Part shown: positions 46,340-57,689 of the stretch, in pieces | How the letters are laid out: every line of letters begins with the position of its first letter | Position numbering within the stretch: position 1 is the stretch's first letter | NCBI GenBank assembly: GCA_036924085.1 | Contig: JAVGWX010000004.1 | Coordinates: 80,802,941-80,866,940 of the forward strand | DNA: 64,000 bases | DNA from: Ariolimax columbianus | Lineage: Eukaryota; Mollusca; Gastropoda; Stylommatophora; Arionidae | Direction: 5' to 3' | Notes under the pieces: generated by a model | Told to the model about the DNA's origin: nothing | Database searches by the model: none | Seen by the model: only the letters and a program-made list of their open reading frames with translations | Position numbers and translations under genes: made by a program

Positions 46340-46770
46340 TGACTTATTACAAAAGGGAATGGTGGACATAAGGTGGCAGGATGTGATGAGGAATGGTGAA
46401 CATAAGGTGGAAGAATGTGATGAGGAATGGTGGGCATAAGGTGGCAGGATGTGGTGAGGAATGGTGGGCATAAGGTGGCAGGATGTGATGAGGAATGGTG
46501 GCAGGATGTGGTGAGGAATGGTGGGCATAAGGTGGCAGGATGTGGTGAGGAATGGTGGGCATAAGGTGGCAAGGAATGGTGGGCATAAGGTGGCAGGATG
46601 TGGTGAGGAATGGTGACAGGATGTGGTGAGGAATGGTGGGCATAAGGTGGAAGAATGTGATGAGGAATGGTGAGCATAAGGTGGCAGGATATGGTGAGGA
46701 ATGGGGGACATAGGGTGGTAGGATATGGTGAGGAATGGGGGACATTGGGTAGTAGGAGATGGTGAGTAAT
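46340..46770 (+). repeat. 34-bp tandem array
   Basis: About twelve copies of ataaggtggcaggatgtggt + gaggaatggtgggc, some shortened. Open frames on the minus strand (HILPPYAHHSS...) are artefacts. Confidence 0.93.
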
Positions 46771-46854
46771 TTTATTTCAAATTTCTGCAGTCTGGTACTG
46801 CTGATTCATCTATTGCGGTATCATCATCCAACCAGCTACCTATTTATGTTGTTT

Positions 46855-47135
46855 GCGAATGCGCACAATGAGTAGGTTACTCTTTTGTGCACCCTGAAAA
46901 GGACGTTAAGTGGCGGGTTGCAGTAGTTTTCCCTCACATCCCGAGCGTGCTGATGAAGGTGGACTGGGGTCCTCCAGGTGGTTGTGCTAAGCTTGGCTTC
47001 ATCTGCGTGTCACTCACTACTATGGGGATCACGTTGATCACTTACCTCGTTAGCCAGGCTGCCATGAAAACAGCCCGTTTCCAGGGAGTGGTGCTAGGAA
47101 GCCGAGGTGAGGGTCTTGGCCAGTATGATTTGCCT
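46855..47135 (-). repeat. Dispersed repeat A, longest copy, inverted
   Basis: The minus strand reads gtcaggcaaatcatactggccaagaccctcacc..ctccctggaaacgggctg..catgctcgggatgtgagg..-type blocks and ends in the aaaagagtaacctactcattg motif. Confidence 0.7.
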
Positions 47136-47139
47136 GACC

Positions 47140-47645
47140 AGATTTTAGTCTTCCTCCTCAGCTGCTATTTATAGACTTCACAATGAATGTCATTTATAAT
47201 TTCCAATGTGACTAACTTAACCTTTACTACAGTCTTATTTTTGCAAAAAAAAACAACAAACCGCAATTTGCGCACTGGTTGTTGACATTTTTGCCCAACA
47301 TTGAGACACCAACCAACGACGATATAATCATATAAAACACAAACGGAGCGCAGTACAAAATACGAAAATGCAACTATTTGATGAGGTGTTGAATCATAGC
47401 TTCTACCTTCACTACTAACTTTACCAGCGAAAGTCTAGATCGACTCTGATAAAAATAGAGTTTTGTAAGGTTACATTCTTCTTTTCCGATCGGTGTGGAC
47501 TGGGCCTATAATTGGAGATGGTGAAGTAAGTTGTTGTAGAAGATCTTTGTGAAGTAGTTCAGTTTAGTTCATTCATATAGATGTAATAAATACTTTAGTT
47601 TACAGTTGTGCCGATATTATAAACACAGTATTGATACTTTGAGGC
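47140..47645. other. Intronic stretch without recognised feature
   Basis: AT-rich, no tandem structure and no open frame of interest. Confidence 0.5.
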
Positions 47646-47649
47646 TTGG

Positions 47650-48010
47650 CTTCGTTCGTTCTCTATCTCCCGCTACTAAGCCCTGAAAGGGCTTTAAGTA
47701 GCAGAATGTAGTCCAGAGAACGGAATGCGTTGTAGTAGTTTACAGCTTGACTGCAATATTTGCACCTTTTGGACCAACACATCTGACTTCAGCAGGCATT
47801 TTTGAGTGCTGGGTTATTCTTCCCTCTTCAATCCCTTCTCGTAAACCAGTCTGTTCTGTTGCAGCCTGTTATCCAGGATCACCGCGTGGAGGTGTAGCAG
47901 GGTCTTTGCAGCTCTGGTTCGCTGGCCCTGATGCTAGCTATAAGCCGCTGACTGCTACAGCTCATGTACTGGTCAGCATCTTGATCCCTCATACTTTGTG
48001 ATTCTGTTGG
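47650..48010 (+). repeat. Dispersed repeat D, near full copy
   Basis: From cttcgttcgttctctatctcccgctactaagccctgaaagggc, through agtttacagcttgactgcaatatttgcacc and ccaggatcaccgcgtggaggtg, to ggtcagcatcttgatccc. It has the same order as 57290-57630 and the inverse copy split by the LINE at 53461-56110. Confidence 0.75.
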
Positions 48011-48129
48011 ATTATATGAGGAGTGAACTTCCTCAAGTTCCCCAATTGGTAAGTCTAAAAGTGTGCTTTGTTTTGATAAATTTTCAGCATCTATATCAGT
48101 AACTAACACAAGGCAAAGCAAAAAGGTAA

Positions 48130-48375
48130 AGGCCGCTGTCCATCGTAGACGATGGCATAATTTATTTTGCTAGCGCTATTTTTAGTAAGGATTAACTGCG
48201 CTACTTTTAACCCTCACTCTCTCATCTCGTGCCGCCCAACCTCAGTGGGCGACTACGAGATGCAGGGGACTCCGCATCAAGTACCCGTGAAAAAGATGGC
48301 AGGGTCCGGAGTCAAACCCACACCACCTGATCACGAGGCTGACGGCTTAACCACAGAATCTAACACACACACAAT
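48130..48375 (-). mobile_element. tRNA-derived SINE, family E, inverted
   Basis: Inverse of 20000-20275: ggccgctgtccatcgtagacgatggcataatt..gctagcgc, catcaagtacccgtgaaaaagatggcaggg, and gtcaaacccacaccacctgatcacgaggctgacggcttaaccaca (inverse A and B boxes). Confidence 0.82.
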
Positions 48376-48539
48376 AAAAACAATAACACCAACAAGTTCT
48401 TTATTAATTTATGTCTCTACACACATAACCATATCTATAGGCCTACTAATAAAAAGGTTACATGCTCTCAAAGTCGACAACCAAAGTAAATTAATGCAGC
48501 TGTAGGGAAATTGCGTCATTTGTTAGTGTGGCTTGGTTA

Positions 48540-48770
48540 AGGTTAAGGATGTCGCGTCAAAGTTCGGCACAATACACTGACCAAGACCACAATCTCTTTT
48601 TTTCATGTAGCTTTCCTTGGAAACAGATTGTTTTTAAGGCAGCCTGGCTGACGAGATGTGGATTAATGTGATCCTCTACTAGCAAGCGCCACGCAGATGA
48701 AGCCAAGCATAGCACAACTGCATGGAGCACATCTGCCGGAGCACATCTGCCTGCGGTATCACAAAAACTT
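48540..48770 (+). repeat. Repeat A, 5' part
   Basis: ggatgtcgcgtcaaagttcggcacaatacactgaccaagacc and ttccttggaaacagattgtttttaaggcagcctggctgac match the 7300 and 46855 copies. Confidence 0.6.
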
Positions 48771-48799
48771 GTAACTTAGTTCAAGGTCATCAGGAATGC

Positions 48800-49735
48800 G
48801 AGTCTGTGGTGACCCAGGGTCATCTGTCGGTCAACGCCAGCAGGCCTATTTTTCATTGTTTCAGATTTTCGCTGGAAAAATACGCCTGAATCAGTTACTT
48901 AAGGTGATTCTTAACCTTCCATTTACTGAGAGTGGTTTGGAATTTGTGGTAAAACAGGAAAGTGCCATTATTCCTGTGTACTACCGTGAAAGTTTGAAAG
49001 TTCTATTATTAATTGTTTGTTATCGTCGTTTTAGTAAAAGCAATTATTGCACAATTTGTTCCACTTTTTGTTATAAAAATTACTATTTCCTTACCACTAC
49101 AATAAATTAAAATTGAAGCGAATAAATTCATCTACTGTACAAGAGCCGATTGATTTGATGGAGCTCTGTCGCAGACGGTAAAGGTGTCTGCTCTATTCTA
49201 TTTCACTCTACACTCACTCTAAACAAATTCAATTAATACTAAATATAATACACAACACAGATTATTCATTCAAGTAAAACTGCCAACTATAAACTCTATA
49301 AAAACTTCAATTTTTTCTCTCACCATTTATACGTAACGATACCCTATTCCCCTAACCTGGTCTGCTCAGATCGAACTTAGTTGCAGATTGCCGCTGATGG
49401 TAAAGTTCATAGGTTCAGAACCCAGGTATGATGTCCGTGGTCTTGTTCATCTTTGTTGGTGATAGCTCGAAGTCCTCTTTGTCTGCAGTAGATCGAAGTG
49501 GTATCTACGTGGTCAGGAGAGAATGCATCAAATATGATCCATGGGATCACTGGACAACTGCCTCTAGTTGCGACCGACAACTTACATTCACGTGATCAAG
49601 ATGATGTAGACATGATCAGTGGGACTGTGGCGGCAATATGATGAATGGGATAACTGGAAGACTGCCTCTATAAGCTACTGACTGCTCGTAATCACGACCA
49701 CTACATAAAATGAAGGTAGTTACCTTGCTTGCTGC
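48800..49735. other. Intronic stretch without recognised feature
   Basis: AT-rich. Around 49540-49680 there is a loose duplication (atgatgaatgggat..actg(g)a(c)aactgcctcta). No gene supported. Confidence 0.4.
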
Positions 49736-49739
49736 GTGT

Positions 49740-50095
49740 CTATCTCAACTGCCTCTCTCCGTCGCCTACATTTCAACTCAAATTTGCCTCAACTGCATAT
49801 CTCTTCGTCGCCTACCCTCCACTGAGCGTCTCTTTGCAAAGTACCTGTCTCTGAAGTGAAGTGTTCTCATGTAATCTCTGAAGTCAAGTCTTTTCTCTCC
49901 TCCGTCTGCTCTTGACTGAGCATCTCCTTCCAATGTCTTGTCAAGTAATGATCGAAATGAAATGTTTCCTCTCTCTGTCTATCTCCTGTAATCTTTGAAG
50001 TCAAGTCTCTCCGCCGCCTGCTCTCAACTGAGCGTATCTTTCCAATGTCTTCTCAAGTAATCTCTCTGTGAAACAATCAAGTCAATGCCCAACAG
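49740..50095 (+). repeat. Degenerate tandem repeat, about 110-120 bp unit
   Basis: Repeated order of ctctcc(g)tcgcct, caactgagcgtctctttgcaa, aatgtcttctcaagtaatc and tctgaagtcaagtc. Confidence 0.65.
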
Positions 50096-50102
50096 CTAAC
50101 TT

Positions 50103-50740
50103 GTGTAATAGACATTTCTGTGTGGAAAAGTCAGATCAGAAATCAGGCTATTGTTTTGCGAAGAACACTCAACCAGCTGATAATGGATCACAACATTGAA
50201 AAGCACAAGAGATGTTTGAATGACTTGTGCCGAATGACATTGTCCAGGAAAGACAAAGATCTACAGAAAAAAAATCTATATTATGTAGAGCCTTTCAGAA
50301 TGATTTGTTTATTATTTTTGGTATCTCTGTAAATTCAGACGTGGATGTAAAACATTTTACCACTTTGTGTTTAAAGTGTCATTTTAAGATTGTTAATTTA
50401 AAGAGAAAACAGAGTCAAACTTCTCTAATTCAGTCTAAACTGCTTGTCGATAACAGTGTATGCAACTGGATGGAGTTCAACCCAGACATAACTATCCAAG
50501 AATGCTCAGTTTGTAGCCATCATAAAAGTATTAACTGTGGCAACAAATTTCAGAAGGTAGATAAGGAAACTAGTGTGAAAGATAATATCCAGGTCTGGCC
50601 TCTATCCAGCGAATGTACATATTCGTCTGTCAGTCATCCCGACCGAAATGCGCTCATCTCAGATATGTTCCTACCTTCAAGACTACCCAGCTTAAATGAC
50701 ATCACACTTTTTACCCATTCAACTGTATCAACATATGTGC
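50103..50740 (+). pseudogene. RAG1 N-terminus-like fragment (transposon-derived)
   Basis: The first frame reads VWKSQIRNQAIVLRRTLNQL, then KHKRCLNDLCR. After a frameshift near 50290 the second frame has DLFIIFGISVNSDVDVKHF, LCLKCHFKIVNLKRK, and NWMEFNPDITIQECSVCSHH ending NCGNKFQKVD. Vertebrate RAG1 has the same order before its RING: a hydrophobic block with D-V-x-x-D-V-D, a C-x2-C pair, then a W...P...C-x2-C block. I recall elements of this type (N-RAG-TP) from the mollusc Aplysia. No catalytic core, RING or terminal repeats are seen. The fragment runs straight into a 22-bp satellite. It lies antisense to MED25 in an intron. Confidence 0.68.
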
Positions 50741-50744
50741 CACC

Positions 50745-52455
50745 CACACACACCATTCTAACAACATCCACACACACCATTCTAACAACATCCACACACA
50801 CCATTCTAACAACACACACACACACCATTCTAACAACACACACACACACACACCCTTCTAACAACAACACACACACACCCTTCTAACAACAACACACACA
50901 CACACTTCTAACAACATCCACACACACACCATTCTAACAACATCCACACACACCATTCTAACAACATCCACACACACCATTCTAACAACATCCACACACC
51001 ATTCTAACAACATCCACACACCATTCTAACAACATCCACTCACCATTCTAACAACATCCACTCACCATTCTAACAACATCCACACACCATTCTAACAACA
51101 TCCACACACACCATTCTAACAACATCCACACACACCATTCTAACAACATCCACACACACCATTCTAACAACACCCACACACACCATTCTAACAACACCCA
51201 CACACACCATTCTAACAACACCCACACACACCATTCTAACAACATCCACACATACCATTCTAACAACATCCACACACACCATTCTAACAACATCCACACA
51301 CACCATTCTAACAACATCCACACACACCATTCTAACAACATCCACACACACCATTCTAACAACAACCACACACACCATTCTAACAACATCCACACACACC
51401 ATTCTAACAACATCTATACACACCATTCTAACAACAACACATACACCATTCTAACAACATCCACACACACACCTTTCTAACAACATCCACACACACACAC
51501 CTTTCTAATAACATCCACACACACACCATTCTAACAACATCCACACACACCATTCTAACAACATCCACACACACCATTCTAACAACATCCACACACCATT
51601 CTAACAACATCCACACACACCATTCTAACAACATCCACACACCATTCTAACAACATCCACACACACCATTCTAACAACATCCACACACACCATTCTAACA
51701 ACATCCACACACACCATTCTAACAACATCCACACACACCATTCTAACAACATCTATACACACCATTCTAACAACACCACACACACCATTCTAACAACACC
51801 ACACACACCATTCTAACAACATCCACACACACCATTCTAACAACAACACACACACCATTCTAACAACAACACACACACCATTCTAACAACATCCACACAC
51901 ACCATTCTAACAACATCCACACACACCATTCTAACAACATCCACACACACCATTCTAACAACATCCACACACACCATTCTAAAAACATCCACACACACCA
52001 TTCTAAAAACATCCACACACACCATTCTAACAACATCCACACACACCATTCTAACAACATCCACACACAATATTCTAACAACATCCACACACACCATTCT
52101 AACAACATCCACACACCATTCTAACAACAACACACACACCATTCTAACAACATCCACACACCATTCTAACAACATCCACACACCATTCTAACAACATCCA
52201 CACACACCATTCTAACAACAACACACACCATTCTAACAACAACACACACCATTCTAACAACAACACACACCATTCTAACAACATCCACACCCACACCATT
52301 CTAACAACAACACACACCATTCTAACAACATCCACACACACTATTCTAACAACAATACATACCATTCTATCTAACAACATCCACACACACCATTCTAATA
52401 ACATCCACACACACACCATTCTAACAACACAATCCACACACCATTCTAACAGCAT
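50745..52455 (+). repeat. 22-bp satellite array
   Basis: About 75-80 copies of cacacaccattctaacaaca + tc, with shorter and longer CA runs. Minus-strand frames such as MLLEWCVWMLLEWCVW are artefacts. Confidence 0.95.
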
Positions 52456-52459
52456 CAAC

Positions 52460-53460
52460 ACCACCAAGACCCAGGAATTTGAAGGACAGTGTACATCTCC
52501 CATACATTTTTCAACAACTGCATCTACATTATCATACTCACCCAAACTAAAAAACAGGACTACATCTCCCATAATAAAAAACAAATGCAAGTGCCAGCAA
52601 TCACTAAACAAAGCTACACAAGAGCCCTTAAGAGAAGAGGAAAAGAGATAATGCACACATTTGGTTCGGAGAAAGTTGCACACCAGCACACTTATCTATT
52701 GCAAAACTGGAAAAAAGAGCTTCTGGACTAAGAAATGATATGGCGAGATTGAGATGCATTATGGAGGCCCATCTTCTACAAGTCTCACCAAAACTACAAA
52801 CACCCACTACCTGCTACCTGTAGCAAGAAGAGAAAATTAAGTTACCAGGTAGTTTTAAAGTGATAGAGATCATTATATGTGTAAGAGCGGCTCATAAAAC
52901 ACAATAAAGTGTGTGTGTCAGTGATTTACGTAATGTAGTTAGTAAACGGAACATGATTAGATTAAAAAGTAATTTTATTTTGGATAAACTTAGCATTACT
53001 GAATAAATATGTTATCTCGCACGTTTCTTCAAGTGAATTTGTTACCTGACTTTGGATACGTTTATAACGGACGTGTTTGGACAGTAATTTTCTGGTGGAA
53101 TGTTGAAAATCGATTATTTTCAGACCTTCCTTACATGTTCTAAACTCCAAACTTGGTGAGATGCTAGTACTGGGTATGTATATTGTATATGTCAAGTACA
53201 AATAGATTATGTGGTGAAATAGACTTATGTGTTTAAATTCGGACTTCCTGACATGGTTTTAGCTTCCCATTTTCAGTATATTTTGATTTTATTTACAGTT
53301 TAAAAAAAGGTGTCTAAAACATTAAAACTATAACCAACAGATAATTTATTCCTTCCTTGTGCAATAAGAATATCTGTAGGCATAGCGATTGGCTTGTTTT
53401 TTATGCTAAATATTCATTTTTTAAACGTGTATGTTAAAAGTCACAAACCAACATTAACTG
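52460..53460. other. Intronic stretch without recognised feature
   Basis: Unique-looking, AT-rich. Short open frames have no domain I recognise. Confidence 0.5.
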
Positions 53461-53740
53461 GTTAGGGGGATCAAGATGCTAGCAGTGCATGACCTGCAGT
53501 GGTCAGCAACTCATGGCTGACTGTTAGCGTCAGGGCCAGCAAACCAATGCTGCCAAGACCCTTCTACATCTCCACGCGGTGATCCTGGATAAAAAGCTGC
53601 AGCAGGGCAGACTGGCTAAGGAGAAGGAATCGAAGAGGGAATACTAACCCGGTACTAAAAAAAATGCTTGCTGAAGTTGAATGTGTTGAACCAAAAGGTG
53701 CAAATATCGCAGTAAAGCTGTAAACTACGACAACACATTC

Positions 53741-56022
53741 TTCTTCTTCTTCTTCTTCTGCGTACACAGTCAGACAGTAACCATTATTTTTTCGAAAAAA
53801 GCGGCGGTCATCCTGAGACTCTCGCCACTACCATAGAGCTTGTCTTGCAGTTCCACTGGCAATGGCCACATCTGCTCTCTCTGATCCTCGTGTGTCGGGC
53901 AGTTCTGCAGCAGATGTTCAGTGGTCATTTTACCAGTACCGCACGGGCATTCGTCGGTTTACCCTATCTTCAATTTGTTGAATAGGTGGTACCTCAGTCT
54001 GTTGTGGCCAGTGCGAAGTCTGAAGACGACGACCTGCTCTCTTCGGTTCAACTGGTAATAGGCATCGTTTTTGGTGTAACCAGTATGTTCGGTTTCCCAT
54101 TTGGTCATGTATCTGGCTTTGATAAGCCGTTTTGACTCTTCGTACGTCATATTGGTATCTGTTTGTGGTAGCCTTGCACCTTCTTTTGCCAGTCTGTCTG
54201 CCTCCTCGTTGCCTTGGATGTTGCAGTGTGACGGAACCCACTGTACCACTACCCTTTTTGGTGCGGACTGCTGGCACAGTTTGCAGAGTGCTGCTCTTAA
54301 GTCATTAAGCTCAGTGTTTTTCTGGCTTTTTAGCGCTGTGACTACTTCGAGAGCATCTGTCAGCAGGACTATATGGCTATCATTTTCACTGTGTGTTACC
54401 ATTTCTTCCACTGCCGCCCTCAGTGCCTCTGCCTCTGCTCTGAAATTGCTTGTGTACTTACCAGTAGCGAATGACAGTGTTATTTTTCTGCCATTTGGTA
54501 GGTTCAGGAATGCTCCTGCCCCTCCGTTCTGTGTAGTGTTTGTTACAGAACCGTCGGTGTATGCATGGGTCCAGTCCATGCTTGGGTAGCTTTTCGTTAT
54601 GAAGCTTAGGGTAGTGTCTCTCCTTTCTTTTTCACTCTGGCAGTTTTTGTTTGCAATACCTGGTATATTTTCTACCACCTCTGGAAATATATCCTGCCTC
54701 CAAGTAGGTTTTCGTACAGTAGTGATGGGTTTTGGTGTTAGTGCGTTTATGGGATCTTCGTGCATCTTTGCTTTGGCTATTTCTGCAAAGTTTCTCCGCT
54801 TTAGTTTCCCATTTCCCAGATTGTTTAGTCTCTGGTACATTGGATGGTCCGTCAGTCTTCGGAGTTTCTCTGACTGCAGCTGGGCTCTGCAGTCTCTTCT
54901 ATCGGTCATGGATTGCAGTTTTGTAATCTTTTCAAGTTCTACAATTGGCGTTGACTTCATGCCACCTGTTATAATTCTCATGGCTTGGTTTTGAAGTTTG
55001 TTAACTTTATCGAAGTTCGCTTTCGCTGCTGTTGTCCATGCCGATATGCCATACTCGAGAACTGGTCTCACTCTTCCAGTGTACAGTTTCTTTAGTATGC
55101 CTTCGTCTGCTCCCCAGCTTGTGCCAGCAAGTTTCCTCATGATCGCCATTCTTTCTCTGGCTTTCATTCGGTTTCTCTCAATCTGACTTTTCCATGTCAT
55201 GCGCCGATCAAATGTGACTCCCAGATAGGTTGGGTTGTCGTTTGGCTGCAGGATTTTGCCATTCAGACTTAATTTGGTACTTTGGGGTTTTAATGAGAGC
55301 GAGAATATTGTGCACGTGGTTTTCTCCTCGTTTATTTTGACCAGCCATGAGTTCGCCCACTCTTCCAGCGATGTTAGGGCCGTCTGCATCCGATTTCTTG
55401 CTATGGTGAGATTCTTTTCAGAGGTCCACATAGCCAGATCGTCTGCAAACATTGAGCTATGGACTCTTCTTGGTATATTCTCTGTAATATCGTTTATATA
55501 TACCAGGAAGAGTGTGGGTGACAATACTCCCCCTTGGGGTACTCCCTGCTCGAGTGTCACCTTTTTGCTCATCTGCCCTTGTACTTGGACTCTGGCCGTT
55601 CTTTGTTTGAGGTAGTGGTTGATCCACTTGTACATCTTCCCACAGACATCACTTCTTCTTAGCTTGACTCTAAGTCCATCCTTCCAGACTTTGTCAAATG
55701 CCTTTTCCAGATCCACCCAAACAGCTACTGTGTGTTTCTGTGCCTGGTAGGCATCTTCTATCTCCTGGGCTATGAGGATGACCTGGTCCTCAGTGGATCT
55801 GTGCTGTCTAAAGCCGGCTTGCTGTGGAATTAGTATCCGTTTTTCTTCCAGATGCCACATCAGTCTGGTGTTTATCATCCGTTCCATCAGCTTGCCGACA
55901 CAGCTCAGTAGGCTTATGGGCCTGTATCCATTTGGATCTGTTTTGTCCTTTCCTGTTTTTGGTACTGGTACCAGTATTGCATCTTTCCATGCCTGGGGTA
56001 CAATACCCCTTTTCCAGCTTTG
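53741..56022 (-). mobile_element. I/Jockey-type LINE, 5'-truncated, with 10-bp target duplication
   Basis: 2,282 bp, minus strand, flanked by caacacattc at 53731-53740 and 56023-56032. The 3' end is a (GAA)n tract, seen on the plus strand as ttcttcttcttcttcttctg. The 5' end starts inside the RT domain. The same 3' sequence at 15691-16175 differs at few positions, which points to recent activity of the family. Confidence 0.92.
53770..56022 (-). pseudogene. RT-RNase H polyprotein of the LINE, truncated
   Basis: Open for about 687 codons. RT: NGYRPISLLSCVGKLMER, VDLEKAFDKVW (Asp near residue 106), GVPQGGVLSPTLFLVYIND and FADDLAMW (residues 194-201). RNase H: YTDGS (Asp 492), FRAEAEALRAA, LLTDALEVV (Asp 558) and WVPSHCNIQGNEEAD (His 601, Asp 611). 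A stop TAA at 53959-53961 replaces the Cys codon that opens the C-terminal zinc knuckle; the rest (TDECPCGTGKMTAEHLLQNC) follows in the same frame to the family stop at 53770-53772. The endonuclease and N-terminal part are missing through 5' truncation, so there is no genuine start. Confidence 0.92.
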
Positions 56023-56224
56023 CAACACATTCCATTTTCTGGACTACATTCTGCTACTTAAGCCCTTTCAGTGTTTGGTAGTGGGAGATTGAGAATGAAC
56101 GAAGCCAAGCCAAGCTAACTGGTCAGGTATTTGATACAGTGTCTAGTATTTCGCCTCTTGACCTGAATACGGAGCTATTGTGATTCCATGTAGTAAAATT
56201 TAAACTTAAGTGTCGGGCAGCAGT

Positions 56225-56355
56225 GGAAGGACCGCGGGCCACCACCAGCATGCTCGGGATGTGAGGAAAGCTACTACAACCTGCCCATTAACGTCCTTGT
56301 CAGGACGCACAAAAGAGTAAACTAACTCAATGTGGGCATTAAACAACAACAACAA
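56225..56355 (+). repeat. Dispersed repeat A, 3' fragment
   Basis: ggccaccaccagcatgctcgggatgtgaggaaagctactacaacc, acgcacaaaagagtaaact and caatgtgggcattaaacaac. It ends about 30 bp from the donor of MED25 exon c. Confidence 0.7.
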
Positions 56356-56383
56356 TCAGCATGTAAATATCAAGTACACTCAC

Positions 56384-56449
56384 CTCATTAAAAAGCTTTA
56401 GTAGAGCTGGAATCTTCCGCGGTGAAATAATGGACAAGTTCACACCCCG
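56384..56449 (-). CDS. MED25: MED25 exon c: end of VWA domain
   Basis: This 66-nt exon has phase 0 at both ends, acceptor TTTGACAG and donor GAG|GTGAGT. Its 22 codons read RGVNLSIISPRKIPALLKLF plus NE. The vertebrate equivalent is [23 protein letters not shown], the last strand and helix of the VWA domain. A symmetric 66-nt exon could be skipped without changing frame, but that would break the fold. Confidence 0.93.
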
Positions 56450-56649
56450 CTGTCAAACAGAGGAAAGGAAAAAAACACCATGAATACTGGAATCCTGGTA
56501 GGAATTCAATCAGGCAGATGCCAGGTAATTAAAAGCTATTCTTATGTTCTGTAAGTCAAATGGTCGGCCCTTAAAAAGTGTTGTCTTGCATCTTCCCTGG
56601 TTTGTCTTTCGGACACACATTTGATTATTAGTAGTGTGTAGGAGGGGGT

Positions 56650-56935
56650 TCAGTGGTCTCGAGGTGAGGTGTTCGCCTCAAATGCCGAGGGTTTGAATCA
56701 CGCTGCAGACCAAGATTTTTCTGCATGCATCTGCTGATAAAAATTCCCATGATCTCTGGGTAGTGAGATCGGACTCCCGTGTTCAGTGTCCAGCACGTTA
56801 AAAATCCCTTGGCAGCTATAAATTAAAAAGAATAGGCTTAACGGCCGCTGCCCGGACAAATATTTCTAAATTCTGGTCGAAAATCTACCCAAATTATTTT
56901 TATTTGTACCTTCCACAGGTACTAGTAAGCCGCAG
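56650..56935 (+). mobile_element. SINE B, head and core
   Basis: gtggtctcgaggtgaggtgttcgcctcaaatgccgagggtttgaatcacg is tRNA-like. The core atctctgggtagtgagatcggactcccgtgttcagtgtccagcacgtt is typical. The tail differs from the 6160 copy. Confidence 0.78.
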
Positions 56936-57289
56936 GAAAGTTTTAAAATAACTATTACGTATAGCCGAAACGCCTTAGGTTACCTGGCAAAAAACATTAA
57001 CATGCCTATTTGAATTCCAAGAAAGTGTCTAGGTGTTTTTCTTCTTGCAACTTTCTAGGCCTGGGATAGGTGCAGCTCTGGGGTATCCAAAAGTCAAGCT
57101 TTTCAATGCCGCCATTTAGTCTGCACAGCAGAACAGGACCTGCATGAATGCCTTTGGCAGTGCTGGTAACTGCTAAGCTGTCATTGTGTGAGATCTTGCT
57201 ACAAGGAATTCCCTACGCATACCTCTAGGAGATTGGTCAACACCCAATGATCAATGAGGCAAAACTATAAAAGTTGTGATTGGTTATAT

Positions 57290-57630
57290 TTTCTTCTTTG
57301 TTGCTCGTTCTCAAAACTCCCACTACCAAGTCCTGCAAAGGGCTTAGTAAGTAGCAGGATGTTGTCCGGAGAACGGAATGCGCATTGTTGCAGTTTACAG
57401 CTTGACTGCAATATTTGCCCCTTACGTTCAGCATACATTTTTGAGTACTGGGTTATTCTTCCCTCTTCGATCCTTCTTAGCCAGTCTGCTCTGTTGCAGT
57501 CTGTTATTCGGGATTACCGTGTGGAGAGTGGAAGGGTCTTGACAGCTCTGGTCCCCTGGCCCTAATGCTAGCAGTCAGCTATGGGTTGCCGACTGCTTAT
57601 CTCAGGCACTGCTCAACATCTTGATCCCAG
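57290..57630 (+). repeat. Dispersed repeat D, near full copy
   Basis: gttctcaaaactcccactaccaagtcctgcaaagggc, gcagtttacagcttgactgcaatatttgcc, attaccgtgtggag and ctcaacatcttgatccc. Confidence 0.75.
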
Positions 57631-57689
57631 ATTGGTTATATATAAACAGTAGTACCCCTATGAATCCTAGATAGACAGACTGTGTGGAA

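Larger units (their letters stand above)
53461..56110 (-). repeat. Dispersed repeat D, inverted, split by a LINE
   Basis: 53461-53740 holds the inverse D body (gatcaagatgctagcag, ctccacgcggtgatcctgg, gtgcaaatatcgcagtaaagctgtaaactac). After the LINE, 56033-56110 holds the inverse D 5' end (ctggactacattctgctacttaagccctttcag, gggagattgagaatgaacgaagcc). Confidence 0.82.

Noticed and set aside
46294..46745. Pro/His-rich open frames (HILPPYAHHSS)
   Set aside because: Created by the 34-bp array; three overlapping frames show the same repeat.
47879..48121. Minus-strand frame with DAENLSKQSTLLDLPIGELEE considered as a MED25 exon
   Set aside because: No good splice sites in the right phase; half of it is repeat D. 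The neighbouring true exons already join without it.
50634..52181. Open frames with MLLEWCVW or VRMVCVDV repeats
   Set aside because: Satellite artefacts of the 22-bp array, three units giving 22 residues.
54101..56092. Plus-strand open frames of 100-160 codons
   Set aside because: Antisense shadows of the LINE RT-RNase H frame.
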